NCBI GenBank assembly: GCA_000231825.2
Contig: JH720299.1
Coordinates: forward strand, 1,324,134 to 1,388,133
Source of the DNA: Tetrahymena elliotti 4EA
Taxonomy: Eukaryota; Ciliophora; Oligohymenophorea; Hymenostomatida; Tetrahymenidae
DNA length: 64,000 nucleotides
Reading direction: 5' to 3'
The notes beneath the pieces are model-generated. The model had not been told where the DNA came from. It saw only the letters and a list, made by a program, of their open reading frames with translations, and did not search any database. The translations under genes and the position numbers were made by a program. This document shows, piece after piece, positions 1 to 12,282 of the stretch. Position 1 is the first letter of the stretch; the number at the start of each line of letters is the position of its first letter.

Positions 1-1781
1 GATCTTTTTTCTTACTGTATTACACTATTAAGCCTCAATTTCAAAAAAAGTAAGCTCAATAAATTATTTGGGTTGAATATTTCAAAAAGATTATTTATTA
101 CCACTAATTTAATATTAATAATTGAAAGACAAATAAATAAAAAATTCATTCTCCACTAGAGTCAATCAATATTGAGTTTTTCTAAATTTTTCAAATAAAA
201 TAAAAGATTTTTAATTGTTTTTTTTTGTTTAATCTTGAATTAAATTAATTACATTATAAATTCAAAAATTTGCATTCAGGATAGGAAATCCATTCATAGG
301 ATATAACTTAATTTACATAAATCAGATGATGATATGACGGAGTAAATAAATAATTAATTAAATAAATTAAGATAATTGCCAATTTAATACATCTTAATAT
401 CTTTAACGTAATGACATGATTTGTTTAAAAGTACCCTTTCATTTGATTTGTGGTAAATATTAATATTTAAAAAGTAAATTAGAATCCAGAAAATGGGACT
501 CAAATACTTCAAAATTTATAAAATGTTCTTCAAAATATCTCATAGATTTATAAGCTTTTTTCAAAAATTATTGTTATTTTAAATGTTAACAGGCTTTTTA
601 AAATCAGTATGAACAGAGCTATGTAAGCTATTTTTATTAAAGGGTTGAGAAGTGTAAGTTAAAATCTATATTTAGTTAGTAAACAAGATACGATTTAAAA
701 GGTGATTGGTTATTATCAAATTAATTTGATTAAGTCGATTTATTTACTTTTGAAAGAACATCAAATTATTAGCTTAATAAATAGAAAAAAATATAAACAT
801 ATTACTTCATTTAATGTTTATTCTTTTTGAAGAAATCTTATTAATTTATTCAGATTTCTAAACAAAACATTCATTTCTTTTTATTAAAAAAGCTCTCTTA
901 ATTTTTTACCAACAATTTTTAAATAGTTACAAGTTGTCTCAAATAGTTAATTTTAATATTTTGGCTTAAAGAATTATACAGGATTACTCAGATTAAAATG
1001 TAAGCCTTTTCAGATGTAATAAAGAAAGTGTTTGCTATGTAAATTGTTATTGATGAATACTTTTTAAAGATGTCTATCTGAAGTGTAATATTTAAAAAGA
1101 AATTCTAAGTAAGCCTAAGTAGTGAAATAAATGTATAAAAGAATATATTTCTTTAACAATTGATAATTCAAAGAGTATTTCGTCATATATAAAAAATAAT
1201 TTAATTTATCTTAATCATAAAAATCTTATGATTTGCGAGTTATTGAAGATATGTGAACAAGATTATCTATTTTCATATAACAAATTATTTAAAATTTTTA
1301 TAAACTTTCTTAGAAAAAAATATTTCTTTTTTTGAATTATTTATTTATGAATTTTTGTATCAAATCAATCAATGAATAATCAAACAAACAATAAAATTAG
1401 AAAGAATTTTTTTTTTACCCATAACTTTAGAAAGTAAATTATAAAAAATGAAATATTTAATTTTTAAATCATTTAAAATTATTATAACTATTCTTGACAA
1501 TGCTAATTAGAGTTTGTAGAATTAGTAATATTAAAATTATTATTCAAAGATACATCATTTTTTTATCCTCTAATATTGTAATTCATCTTATTCATAATTA
1601 TCATTTTGTAATTAAGTATTTGGATAATTTTATCTAATTAATTATTCATAAATGTCAAGTGTTTCAGGTATTTCAGGTGTTTCATATATTTCGGGTATTT
1701 CATAACTTTTATTTCATTCCATAACACATTTCAGGCATTTAATAAGGTATTTAAGGAATTTCAAGTATAAAAAGATCCCAA
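1..1781. other. AT-rich intergenic region
   Basis: I see no gene I can support here. Short ciliate-code ORFs exist, such as 610-831 on the plus strand (about 73 codons), but they have no recognisable motif. A short imperfect tandem repeat near the right end is listed separately. Confidence 0.5.
1656..1766. repeat. Short imperfect tandem repeat (GTATTTCAG-like units)
   Basis: Between about 1660 and 1702 the 9-10 base unit GTATTTCAG recurs with small changes (gtgtttcag, gtatttcag, gtgtttcat, atatttcgg, gtatttcat). Weaker copies continue to about 1766. It lies just downstream of the minus-strand LRR pseudogene and is not obviously coding. Confidence 0.6.
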
Positions 1782-2756
1782 TCATAATCTGGACCATATT
1801 TATAGATTATTTTTTTCTACATAACCTTTTAGTTTTTGATAGAGTATTATATAATTTTTAAATATCTTTATCAACTAAATTTAAACCCCAAACATAAACT
1901 AAAACTTATAAAATATTTTATAATTTAGAAATATGTTAAATATGTTGAAAACACCATCAATACTTATATTATTAAAGCCAATGTCTAATTCCAATTCAGA
2001 GAATTTCTTAGATTAGGCTATAGCATTTCCTAAAATTATGGCTCCTTTATCATCAATTTGATTAGCATTCAATTTAATTTTTAAAGAAATAAGATTTAAA
2101 CATTTTGAGAGGCCTTCTCCTAAAATAGAGCAGCCTTTAATTTCTATGTTAGTTCTTGCAAAATTTAACCCAAGACCTATTTCTTGAAGAGTTTTGGCAT
2201 CAATATCATTGAAACCTAAATCTAATTATAATTTGGATAATGTACATAAATTACGAACTAGCCTTCCTATTAGTATTCCACCTTTAATATCAATTTCACA
2301 ATATAAAAATTGAAAACTTAAAGAAATAAGATTTTCAAATTTTTAAATAATATTGCAAAGATATTCTAATTGATTTGTTTTTATTTGTCTTTAACAACTT
2401 TTTAATAATCCTAAGATGTTTGATATTTTAGCATTTCTTCATTTCTAAAGCAAGTTAGGATAAATCATCTCCTAAAAGAAAGAAAATTAATGCTAGTTAA
2501 ACTTTAACATTTTTAAGCTTATTAGTTAAAGTGTAATTAATCAATAACATTTAATTATGTTAAGTGTTAGAAATGGAATATTTATTATGATTAACATTTT
2601 GATTCAGTATTTTATAACAGATTTAGAGTTATTATTATTATCATCTTATATCACTTCTTAATTTTCATCCAATTCTTTGCTATCATTAGACTTATGACTT
2701 AAATAATCATCTGGTTCGTTACTATTTTCATTTAGATCCTCTTTGACAAATATCAT
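1782..2756 (-). pseudogene. Leucine-rich-repeat (RNI-like) protein, frameshifted relic
   Basis: With the ciliate code, the minus strand from about 2438 down to TGA at 1782-1784 reads as RNI-type leucine-rich repeats. Examples are CLNLISLKIKLNANQIDDKG and FSELELDIGFNNISIDG, matching the ciliate pattern of GL-x-KC-x-NL-x2-L-x-L followed by N-x-I-x-D-x-G. An acidic, Asn-rich N-terminus begins at ATG 2756 and could splice at GTTATAAAA near 2600 to CTTTTAG near 2476. The next piece (DDLSQLALEMKKC, also LRR-like) is in a different frame from the main LRR frame, which meets TGA at 2439-2441, so the copy looks broken by a frameshift near 2390-2440. An unrecognised small intron could rescue it. It belongs to the same broad family as the LRR genes at 22.5-28.4 kb, but here the repeats are not split by introns. 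Confidence 0.55.
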
Positions 2757-4050
2757 TATGATTTACCTCTTATAGAATATTTTTTACTTTGACTTTTATG
2801 ATTTGAGTTTTGCTTTAATTGATTTCTTTTTTTATTAATAAAATAATAATTTTACAATATTATTTTATTCTCTTTTTTTTTGAATCAATCTTGCTGTTTT
2901 TTTCATTTATTCCTGGACTTATCTTATTTATCTATTTTTGTTATTTCTTATGATTTTTTCTACTATAAATACATTCAATATTTTTTTTGATCTAATACAA
3001 ATTATCATAATGTAAGTGGATTATTTTTAGAGTATCTAAACACAGTCATTGGATTTATTTGCTATGAAATAAGAGTATTAATTACTAAGTTAAAGAATGA
3101 AATCAGAAGGAAAAAACCTAAAAAGATAATCAGCAAAGAAAAGTTCTGCAGTTTTTCTGGTGAGAATAAAGAAGGAAATATCAATAAAAATATGAAAAAT
3201 ATTTAACAAAAAATTATGTAAATTAATTTGTCAAGAATTGTTTGGAACATAGATAAAAGCTGAAAAAAAGAAGAGAAAAATTAATGAATTCTCTTTGTTT
3301 GTTAATTCTTTGATTTATTTGTTTAATTGGTCAATAAATATGTAAAGGTCGCTGAGCCTTGAAATATCAGTGATATATACCCCTTTATATACATCTCTCT
3401 ATATTCATCCAGCACCTAATTATTTGGGTTTGTTTAAATATATATGTATGCTCTCTGCGTAAATGCATGTGTGAAGCAATTCACATGAAGAAAAAGTGAA
3501 TGAAAAATAAAGATAAAAACAAACAATCAAATACTGAAATTAATAAGTAAAGTAAAAAGGGGAAGAAAATAATTAAATTTATTCAAAATATCTTGTAAAG
3601 GGTTAGGTCCATTGAGTATTAATTAATAAACAAAGAAAGAAAGAAAAAAGAAACAAGTAAGTGTTTATTGGGATAATCAAATAATATAAATAATTATTAT
3701 ATATTTTTTCATTAATCACCATCGTTCATTCGTTTACTTTGATAGAGACGGTGACTCTAATAGATTTCCAAAATTGTCATTACAAGGCTTATTAAAACAA
3801 AAAACACAGAAAGAGTCAATTCTCAAATTTATTTCAAACTTTCTAAAAATCTCAATTCAGCTTGCTCGCTGACTCTGGGAGGGTAGACCATTACTTATTC
3901 TAAGCAAATCTAGTAAAAGATAAATCTGTTAATCTGATCAATTTAGATAAAGATCATAATAATATCTAAAAGTCTTATCTTGAATAGTTTGAATATTATT
4001 TAAAAAAGAGTACTTCACAATTGAGATATTAATTAGAGTAGAGGCACTGA
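2757..4050. other. Intergenic region between divergent genes
   Basis: No coding signal was recognised. This gap separates the 5' end of the minus-strand LRR relic from the plus-strand PX gene, so it should hold promoter and 5' UTR sequence. The stretch 3350-3420 (ggtcgctgagcc...) and 3840-3890 are less AT-rich than their surroundings, but I could not assign an RNA gene to them. Confidence 0.5.
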
Positions 4051-7000
4051 ATGTCTAGCAATTTATTAAACTTAACTAAACCCATTTTTCTGTCAATTAT
4101 TAATCCTCTAAATTAAATATGGGCAAAAAATTTAGAAGTTAATTCTTCTACTAATTTGACTCTAAATTATCAAAATACTCTATAATCTCTTAATTATCTA
4201 AATGATAATATTAATCATAATAATATTACTATTAATTAGACTATATTCACTGATGATGATTAATAACCATCCTCTTCTCCTAACTAAACATACTGTTCCT
4301 TTGGTGGTGTTGGATGTTCATTACTTACAATTACCAGTACCTTTCATATCCTATATATTTTTTATGTTCTCTATAAGAGTCTAAGCGTTTGGCGAAACGA
4401 ATTTCAGTAAAATCGCCTAACCTTTTTCACAATTGATCCTGAAAATAATATGATGCGTAATATTCTTGCTTATGGTATTAAAATCTTTTCACAAGTATTA
4501 GGTGGCTTAGAAGCTCTCATAATGTCTATTCTAGTTATTATATTTCACAGAAATGGTGGAATGATTATTTTTGTAATTTGCATTCTTAATTTTATTTGCA
4601 GTTTTTGCTCTGCTACTTTTATCTATTTCGACGCAATCACCTTTAAGCAAACTCAGACACGCACAATCATAATTATAATAATCAACTGTTTCTAGAATGG
4701 ATTAATCTTTGCTATTCTTTTGTTTTTTAATGGAAGAGAGCACGTCGATACATACTGCTTTATTTGTGCTTCGATTTACATTGCTTCTTAAATATTCTCT
4801 GCTCTTTACACAGCTAAATACACTTCAGATTTTATGGAAGTAAATCTAGAAAATATAGATTCAGTTTCAAATTAAAATTAGGCCTCTCTTATCAACTCTT
4901 CATAAGAATATTACAACTAAACAAACAGTGATCCAAATATGATTTAATAGTAACAAACTACTCTTAATTGTGGTTAATTTCGTTCTTAAAATAGCTCAAA
5001 TTTATAAAATAATACTTAAACTTAAATCCCAATAGCCAATAAGTAATCTAAACTAGATGAAGAAAGTAGTGTCAGAAGTAATAATAGAAATAATATCAAA
5101 TAGATGCAATAAACTGGATTTTCTTCAAGGATCTCTACACTTTCAAATAATGCCTAACTAAATAATAACAATAATAGCAGCATAAATATTGTTAATACAG
5201 GGAGTAGCAATAATTTAATAAAGAAATCTTCATTAACTCCTAAAACTCCAGGGATGATTACAAACACTCTTGAGGATAGCTTTAGTAGTATTAATCATTG
5301 TGACAACTTAAGTGAAGATGATAATTCTTATGAAAATAACCCTAATGCTACCAATAAAAATAATATTAAATACAAAAATCAAAATAAAACTGACTAAAAG
5401 AATCGCATATAACTGAATACAAGAAGTAAGAGCAGTATTTAATGTATTGGAAGAAAAGATATCTTTTCAAATGAAGATTCGCTTGATAAGATAGAGGAAG
5501 AAGATGGAAAATATGACCTTAAAAAATAATAATCTTAGATTTAAGGACTTTTTATTGGTGATAAATGGTCAGGTAGTGTAGACATCACTGATAATAATCA
5601 ACAGCAAGACAATAATTAATAATAAACTCATCCAGTTAATAAAAGCAACATGATAAGCAATTTAAAGCAATATCAAATCCAAATGAATAACAATTATTAA
5701 CAATCTTTCCAAAGACAACCAACTAACACTGATACTCTTTAGTCTTCAGTTGATCTGATGAGTAGTAACCAATTTATAACACCATCTTTCACTAACCATC
5801 ATGTTTAAATTGAGTCTTAAACAAATTCTTCTTGCAATTAAGATTCATTGTATTTATCTCAATAAATTACTACTCCTTCTTTTAGTCAAAATTTCCATCA
5901 ATACAATGCTAACAATAATCATAACTCATCCCATTCTTCTTAAAATTCTTCCTCTTTGAAAAAAGTTATTCCATCTATATTTTCTTAACCCTCATAACAA
6001 AATGAAAACCAATAATAATCCTATGCTAATACAACTAATCTAAAAAGAAACTCTAATATTAACTACTTTGAAAATAATAACATCTAATCTATTTCTTAGA
6101 ACTCTGCTTCTCCTACTCTTGCTGCTAATAGTGGAGAAACAGCAGCTTTCTAACTTAACAGTGCAGGTGAATATTCTGATATATCCAATAAACAAGAATC
6201 TAGTCAAACCAGTGATAGCTATATTATGAATGGAGGAAAAGTAAATAAACAAAAAAATTAATATTAAGCAAAATAAAGTAGCTAAGAATATCATGATAAA
6301 AATTCTGCTTAGAATTAAATTACCAAACAAAAATCTCTAAACATGGCCACTTCTCCTCAAAATAGCTCTCTTAAAAGTTCTCCTTAATCTGCTGAACTTA
6401 CTAGTAAAAGTCATGATAAGTAACATGTCCTCAACTAAATGAATGATCTTTTATTCTGTAAAAAATCAACTTCCCCAAATATCTCATAACAATAATAATA
6501 AGTAGCTTAAGCAGGAATTTAACAGCTTAATAAAAAAATTATAAAAACAAACAGTTCAGATGATAACAAAAAAATGGTAACTCCTTAAGAAAATTTAAAC
6601 AAAAAACTTGATAACTAAAGCCATAATAATATTCCTTAGTAATCTTAATAAAAGAAAGGCAGTGAAATTTAGAAAAGTTTAGACAATTAAAGTTATAACA
6701 TTCCTCAGTAAGCTTAACAAAAGAAAGGTCTGGAGACTTAGAAGAGTTTAGATAATTAAAATTATAATGTCCCTTTGTAAGCTTAATAGAAGAAAGGTAT
6801 TGAAACTCAGAAAAGTTTAGACAATATTTTTTGTTACTAAAATGAGAGCTTAGGATATTATCAAGAGAGATATTCTGATCTAAAAGTTATTTCTTTTGAA
6901 TAATCTGAGAAATTTGATAAAAAAACAGTTGTTTTCAACATTAGCTTTTTTGATAGCAAAGGAGAAAGCATGATCATTTAGAGAAGTTACAGAGAATTCA

Positions 7001-7563
7001 ATGATCTCCACAAATATTTAAGTAATAAATTTAGGTCCTTTAAATTTGCTGCTTTCCCTAAAAAGCAAAATAAATCCTAGCTTTCTAGCTAAGAATTAAT
7101 TGATAGAACAAATTAATTTAACATTTATTTACAATCTGTTATTAGTCTAATCAAGGATGAAGTAAATGTAATTAACCATTTCCTAAGCAAAGAGACCAAC
7201 TGTTTCTCATGTCAATCTATTCTCCAACATCAGAATCCTTCCAGTATGCCTGAGAAATCAAATAAAAGCTTTGTCTAGACATCAAATAGTAAATAATAAT
7301 CCTGTATAAGCAAGATCAACACTCTACCTTGTAAACCAAAGAGTGTGCCTGAGACAATATTTGAAGATGCAAATGATTGCTCTAATGTCTTAACTGACTC
7401 TAATGCTTCTAGAATAGATAATAACCAGGATGAGTATAGCACAAAAAATTATAATAATTATTACAGAAACAAAACAAGTGATTATTAAAATCCAAACTCA
7501 AATAAAAATAACTCAAATAACACTGAAAAAGTAGACTATTCCTCAAAAAAAAATAATTATTGA
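4051..7563 (+). CDS. Multi-pass membrane protein with C-terminal PX domain
   Basis: A single uninterrupted ciliate-code ORF of 1,170 residues. TGA lies immediately before ATG 4051 in frame, which fixes the start, and TGA 7561-7563 ends it. Residues about 80-257 hold five hydrophobic segments (near 86-107, 150-166, 171-195, 206-228 and 237-257), suggesting a membrane-anchored N-terminal half. Residues about 260-930 are Asn/Gln/Ser-rich low complexity with many TAA/TAG glutamines. Residues about 853-926 hold three tandem repeats of about 24 residues (QQKKG-x-E-x-QKSLDNQ). Residues about 935-1055 resemble a PX domain: a beta region (TVVFNISFFDSKGES), the motif RSYREF at 978-983 with the conserved arginine, then FPKKQ and a helix with R-x2-QFNIYLQ. 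PX domains bind phosphoinositides, mainly PI3P on endosomes. A role in endomembrane trafficking or signalling is inference, and the identity of the membrane domain is unknown. Confidence 0.85.
6604..6828 (+). repeat. Three in-frame tandem repeats inside the PX-protein gene
   Basis: Three direct repeats of about 72 bases encode about 24 residues each, ending in QQKKG-x-E-x-QKSLDNQ. They sit just before the PX domain. Conservation is visible at both DNA and protein level, so the expansion is fairly recent. Confidence 0.8.
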
Positions 7564-9039
7564 TAGTCAACATCACCAGAAAAATAATTTGAAAAATAAA
7601 CATAAAAAGTGGACAAAAAAATAAAAAAAACAAGAAAATTCGTCAAGAAACAATAATAAAAAAAAGAAATCCTGTATTTTATCTTTAGTATTAAAGCAGT
7701 ACTTTAACTTTTCCTTTCAAATAGAATTTTAGCAAATCATTTAATGATGAATGAATTGAATTTATTATTTTTACTTTAGCTTGATTGCTGTAAAAAAATA
7801 TAGAGAGAGTGAGTAACGCAGTAAAAATATTGAAAAATTAATTAATGTATATTATACTACCAAAACTAAAACATGAAAGCAATTAATTTAATGTTTTTGC
7901 TTTTAACCATAATTTATCCAACACTTTTAATTTGAAAACGAGTGGGAATAAATTAATTCTTCTATGAAGTCTTAAATTGATGAATACATTGATAAAAATC
8001 ATATCTGATTAATTCCAACAAATAGAGAAAGTATTTGTAATAAATAAATTAAAGTAAGATTACCTATGTCTGTATTATTAGCAGCAATATTAATTACCAA
8101 AAAAAAGCAATCTCACGAACAAATCAAGATAAAAAAGATTAACTAATAAAAAAAATATTTTTTGGAAAATCTGAACTAAAAATAAAAAATCTATTATTAA
8201 TAAAACAAAAAATTATAAGAAAAATAAAAAAAAAAAAAAAACTTTAACAAATATCATTATTAAATTACATTCTTATATTCAAACAAAATTGTTATTCATA
8301 AATTCAATAATAAATATCTCCTTATAAATAATAAAATCTATAATAAATTAGTAATAATTTTTTTAATAAATTTATTGAGTCTTTTATCTTATATATTCTT
8401 GCTTACATTTATAATATTAGCTTTTTATTTATTAAATTCAATATCAACATTATTTTTATTAAATAACAATAGCTTCTTTAAAAATAATAAATATTTTCAT
8501 AAATACCTTTTTTCGGATTTTATTAAATAATTTAATAAACTTTTCAAATTAAATTTGGTCTCAAACAATCCTTAACTTTTCAGAGATATTTATATTTTTT
8601 AACATATTGATAGTCTCTTATTTAAAACAATTAATTTTGTAAAAATATTCTCTTATGGTTGTGCTTTTTTTATGATATTTTCATTTATTAATTTTAGATA
8701 AATTTTCAGTTTCCTTTATGTTTAATTTTAAATGGTAAAGTTCTTCTAACAAGAACTAATAAAGTACTGTTTTTTAAATTTTTGGATTAACATTTATTGA
8801 AGGAATAATATTTGTTTTTATTTAAATTATCTTCACTGTAATTATGCTAAATATTTCATAACAAAATGGTTCAAATTATCAATAATTAAATATTTATTTT
8901 TAGAATTTGTTGAAATATTTTTTAATTATCAAAATTTTATTTAAGTTTGATCAAACTTTATTTTAAAAATATTATTTTTTTATCAAACTGAGAATAAATA
9001 GATATAAAAAAGGTTTACTGATAGTTATTTACAGCAAAT
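7564..9039. other. Intergenic region, convergent 3' ends
   Basis: Very AT-rich sequence with homopolymer runs, between the ends of the plus-strand PX gene and the minus-strand kinase gene. I saw no gene or RNA here. It should contain both 3' UTRs. Confidence 0.5.
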
Positions 9040-12000
9040 TCAAAATATTGTCTATAGAACAATTTTTAATTTTCTCCATTATTTTTTTTCTATAAATGAA
9101 ATAGCTTTTACTCTTTCATTAATTTAGCAGCATTTCTGCTTAGCTAAAAGACACTTTGGAGTGAATTTTTAGTCTACTTATAAGTCTTCTATCTTCTAAG
9201 GAATATCTATTTTTGTTTTGGCCGAAATGTCTTTGATGATTTCCTAATAATATGCTTTGGCTTACTTTAGAAATATTTTGTCGAAATATTCTTATAAATC
9301 TAGAATTTTAGAAGATTAGAGGATAAAATTATTTTATAGTTGATTTTGATAGTATTTTAAGAAAATAAATTAGTTATTTTGGTCTAAGTATTTTATTATT
9401 TAATCATAGAATTACTAGTGCAACTAAAGACAATCAGATCTTTAATTTACTTCTTATTATATCATATTTTTTGTAATTAAATTTGAAAGTTATTCTATAA
9501 ACTAGTTTGGCTCATTTAATTATTATTTATAAACTTAAATTACCTTCTAGAAGGTTATACCAAGTGAATATGTGTCACTTTTATAATTAACATAACTTTT
9601 GAATTTGCTAGCTTCTGGAGAAGCAAACTCTTTTGTGTAGCCTTTCGCTGTTTATTGATATTTAGAATTATAAATAACAGAAACTCCAAAATCACAATAA
9701 AAATAATTACCGCTACTACTAAGTAGAATATTTGAAGGTTTGATATCGCAATGAACTATTTAATAAAGTCTTAACTAAATTAATCCATCGAGAAGATCAA
9801 ATATGATTTAAATCAGTTTTTAAATTGGAAATTTCTCTTTTCCTTTTAAGAATATATTTAGTTGATCATTCAAACTTTTATCATATTTCTCCAAAATTAT
9901 AACAGAAGATATATTGTTGATATTTATTAATTCATAAAATTAAACAAATTTACAATTTTTATCAAATAGTTTCATAATTTTAACTTCTTATTCAACTACT
10001 TCTTAATCTTCTCCAAGTATAACTTTTAAAGCAACTGTTTTATACTCTCTCAAAGATATTTATTTAAATCCTTCAAAAACAAAACCATATCCACCAAAAG
10101 CCAAAAGTTTTTTAATTAAATACTTTTTCCTTTTTAAAGTCTTGAAAATATCTTTCCAGTTACTTAAAAGAGTTTGATAATTATTTTATTCTTTAGCATT
10201 TATTTTTAATTGTAAATCTAACAAAATGTTTTCTTCTGCTAAATCAAATAAAAAGGAATTCTTACTTGATTTTAATTCTTTTATTAAATCCTAAAACTCA
10301 TATATTTTTTAATATTTAAAAATATTCACATAAATATTTTCTTAAAATACAATATAATCCAAACTGATTTTTTCTTCATATTCATTTTCGATCATTTCTA
10401 TTATTTTTTATTCTCTCTTCAATTTTTTTAAATCATTTTATTGCAAAATTTCAAAAATTAAATCCTCTTTTTCTGTTAATGTTATGATTTTATATCCTCC
10501 AAAAAATTATTAATTTGGCTCTGATTTATCAATATCTTCAACTGGTTTAGATAAGTAGTAATTTTTTTGGTTTAATTTATCTAAAATTTCATCAAGATGA
10601 CTTTTAAATATCTAAATTTTTAAAAAAGAATTTATTGATTAAATAATTTTTTTCTTATCAAATATTTTAATATCCTTATTCTCCATATCTTTGTTGATGA
10701 TTGTCTCAAATTTTTTATATTCTTGAGTGCTAAATGCTAAAATCTTTAAATCACTCTAAATATCTAAATAATCATGCAAAATATTTATTTAATTTTTATT
10801 TTCATGATATTTTATAATGAAAAGCTCTTTATCAATTAACTCACTTTCTCTCATGTAATATATCTTAAACGTTAAGTCATAAAATTTCTAACACTATAAT
10901 TTATATCCATCAATCAAAATATATTGAGATTATTGCTATTAAAAATTGCATAAATAACATTTTTAATCCAATAAAAATGAAAAAATATCATTTTAATGCT
11001 GTAAAAACCAGTCAGAGCTGATTTTATTCTTAATATTTATCATTTCAAAATTATTTTTAAGCTAATTTATAACTCCCTCCTGTCCCATCTAATAATTTTT
11101 CTTTATTTCTAACAGTTTAAAGTTTTTTTTGTTCAAAACTAAAATTTAACAGTCTTAATTTAAAGACAAGCAATCAATAAATATTTATCTATTTAATTTT
11201 GATCCTATTTTTTCATAGTTTTCTTTTATTTTTAAAAGTTCTTGAAGACTAAATTTTAAAAATATCTGACAATAAACACTTAAATACTTTGTTTCACCTT
11301 AAAAACCTTCAAAAATAAAGACATAACTTTGTTCATTGAGAAGATTTGTTAGATAAATTTTTTTTCTTATTAATTACTCAATTATTTTTTCTAGATCTTT
11401 GTTTTAATTCTTAAAATTTTTCTAGAAATCTTTTAAAAAATCCCGATTTTCCCATTGAGTTTTTAAGCTTTTTCTTATTTATTTTTTTATAATAATGTAA
11501 TTTTCCTAATAGTTCTTTTTTTATAAAACAAAAAGACAAAAATCCTCATTAAAATCAAAAATTATATCAGAAATTCTAACTTAATTCTAATTTTCTATTT
11601 CCAATAAAGCATTTTTTAGCGCTTAAATATCCTAAGACTTTGACTTAATCTTAATCAGCAATAGAAATTCAGATTGAACTAATCCATCTATTCTCTTAAA
11701 TCCCTAGAGAATTATTACTTTTTTATTTTATTTAACCAATTTATTCAAAATAATTTTATTTTCATTCAACTTTAATAACATTTTCAAAACGCTTTTCTAA
11801 AAAGTTTCCTCTTTATTTCTAATTACATCTTTAAATAATGATAATTCTGTATCATTAAGCTCATGCTATTCTAATTAGGCTTGTAAATATTGTTCTTAAA
11901 AACTCTATGTTTTAGTTTAATCACTTTCATAAATTTCCTCACAAAAATTATCATTACACATAAAAAAGCCATCTATATCTTTTATTTATAACACCTAATC

Positions 12001-12282
12001 ATAGCTCTATTTACTTGAAAGATAAATAGAAGTAATTAAATTTTGATTAAAATCCGAATTAATTTATTATGAATAATCTCTATTACTTAACTCATATTTC
12101 TATTCTTTACATATTCCCTTACAGAGGTTTAGTTGATTTTTAAATTCTTTAATAGGATAATAGTCTTCTTTAGTGATCTAGGCTATCATATTATTTGCTT
12201 TGTTTGCTTTGAATTAATTTATTTTGATTTTATACTTTTTTAAAATTGTTTCAGCTTATTGTAATAAATCTCTACATTCCAT
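9040..12282 (-). CDS. Protein kinase with large N-terminal region
   Basis: A single uninterrupted ciliate-code ORF of 1,080 residues, from ATG at 12282 to TGA at 9040-9042. The C-terminal third is a eukaryotic protein kinase domain (about 718-1000). Its marks are the glycine loop FGGYGFVFEG near 729-738, VALK with Lys753, HCDIKPSN with Asp846, the CDFGVS metal motif with Asp864, SPEAS in place of APE, and KSDTYSLGIT for subdomain IX. The catalytic residues are present, so it is probably active on Ser/Thr. The only notable change is Cys for Arg in the HRD motif, so it may not depend on activation-loop phosphorylation. The first 700 residues are charged and helical, with repeated KIKE/NFKLL-like stretches and no domain I recognise. 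Similar large single-exon kinases are common in Tetrahymena. The substrate is unknown. Confidence 0.88.

Noticed and set aside
610..831. Plus-strand ciliate-code ORF of about 73 codons
   Set aside because: It has no motif, neighbour or codon signal, and ORFs of this size are expected by chance when only TGA is a stop.
3340..3420. Less AT-rich patch considered as a small RNA gene
   Set aside because: There is no convincing fold, promoter element or known RNA motif that I could recognise.
7409..7633. Minus-strand standard-code ORF of 74 residues
   Set aside because: It is a shadow of the PX gene's reading frame and 3' UTR; the plus-strand frame is far longer and carries a domain.
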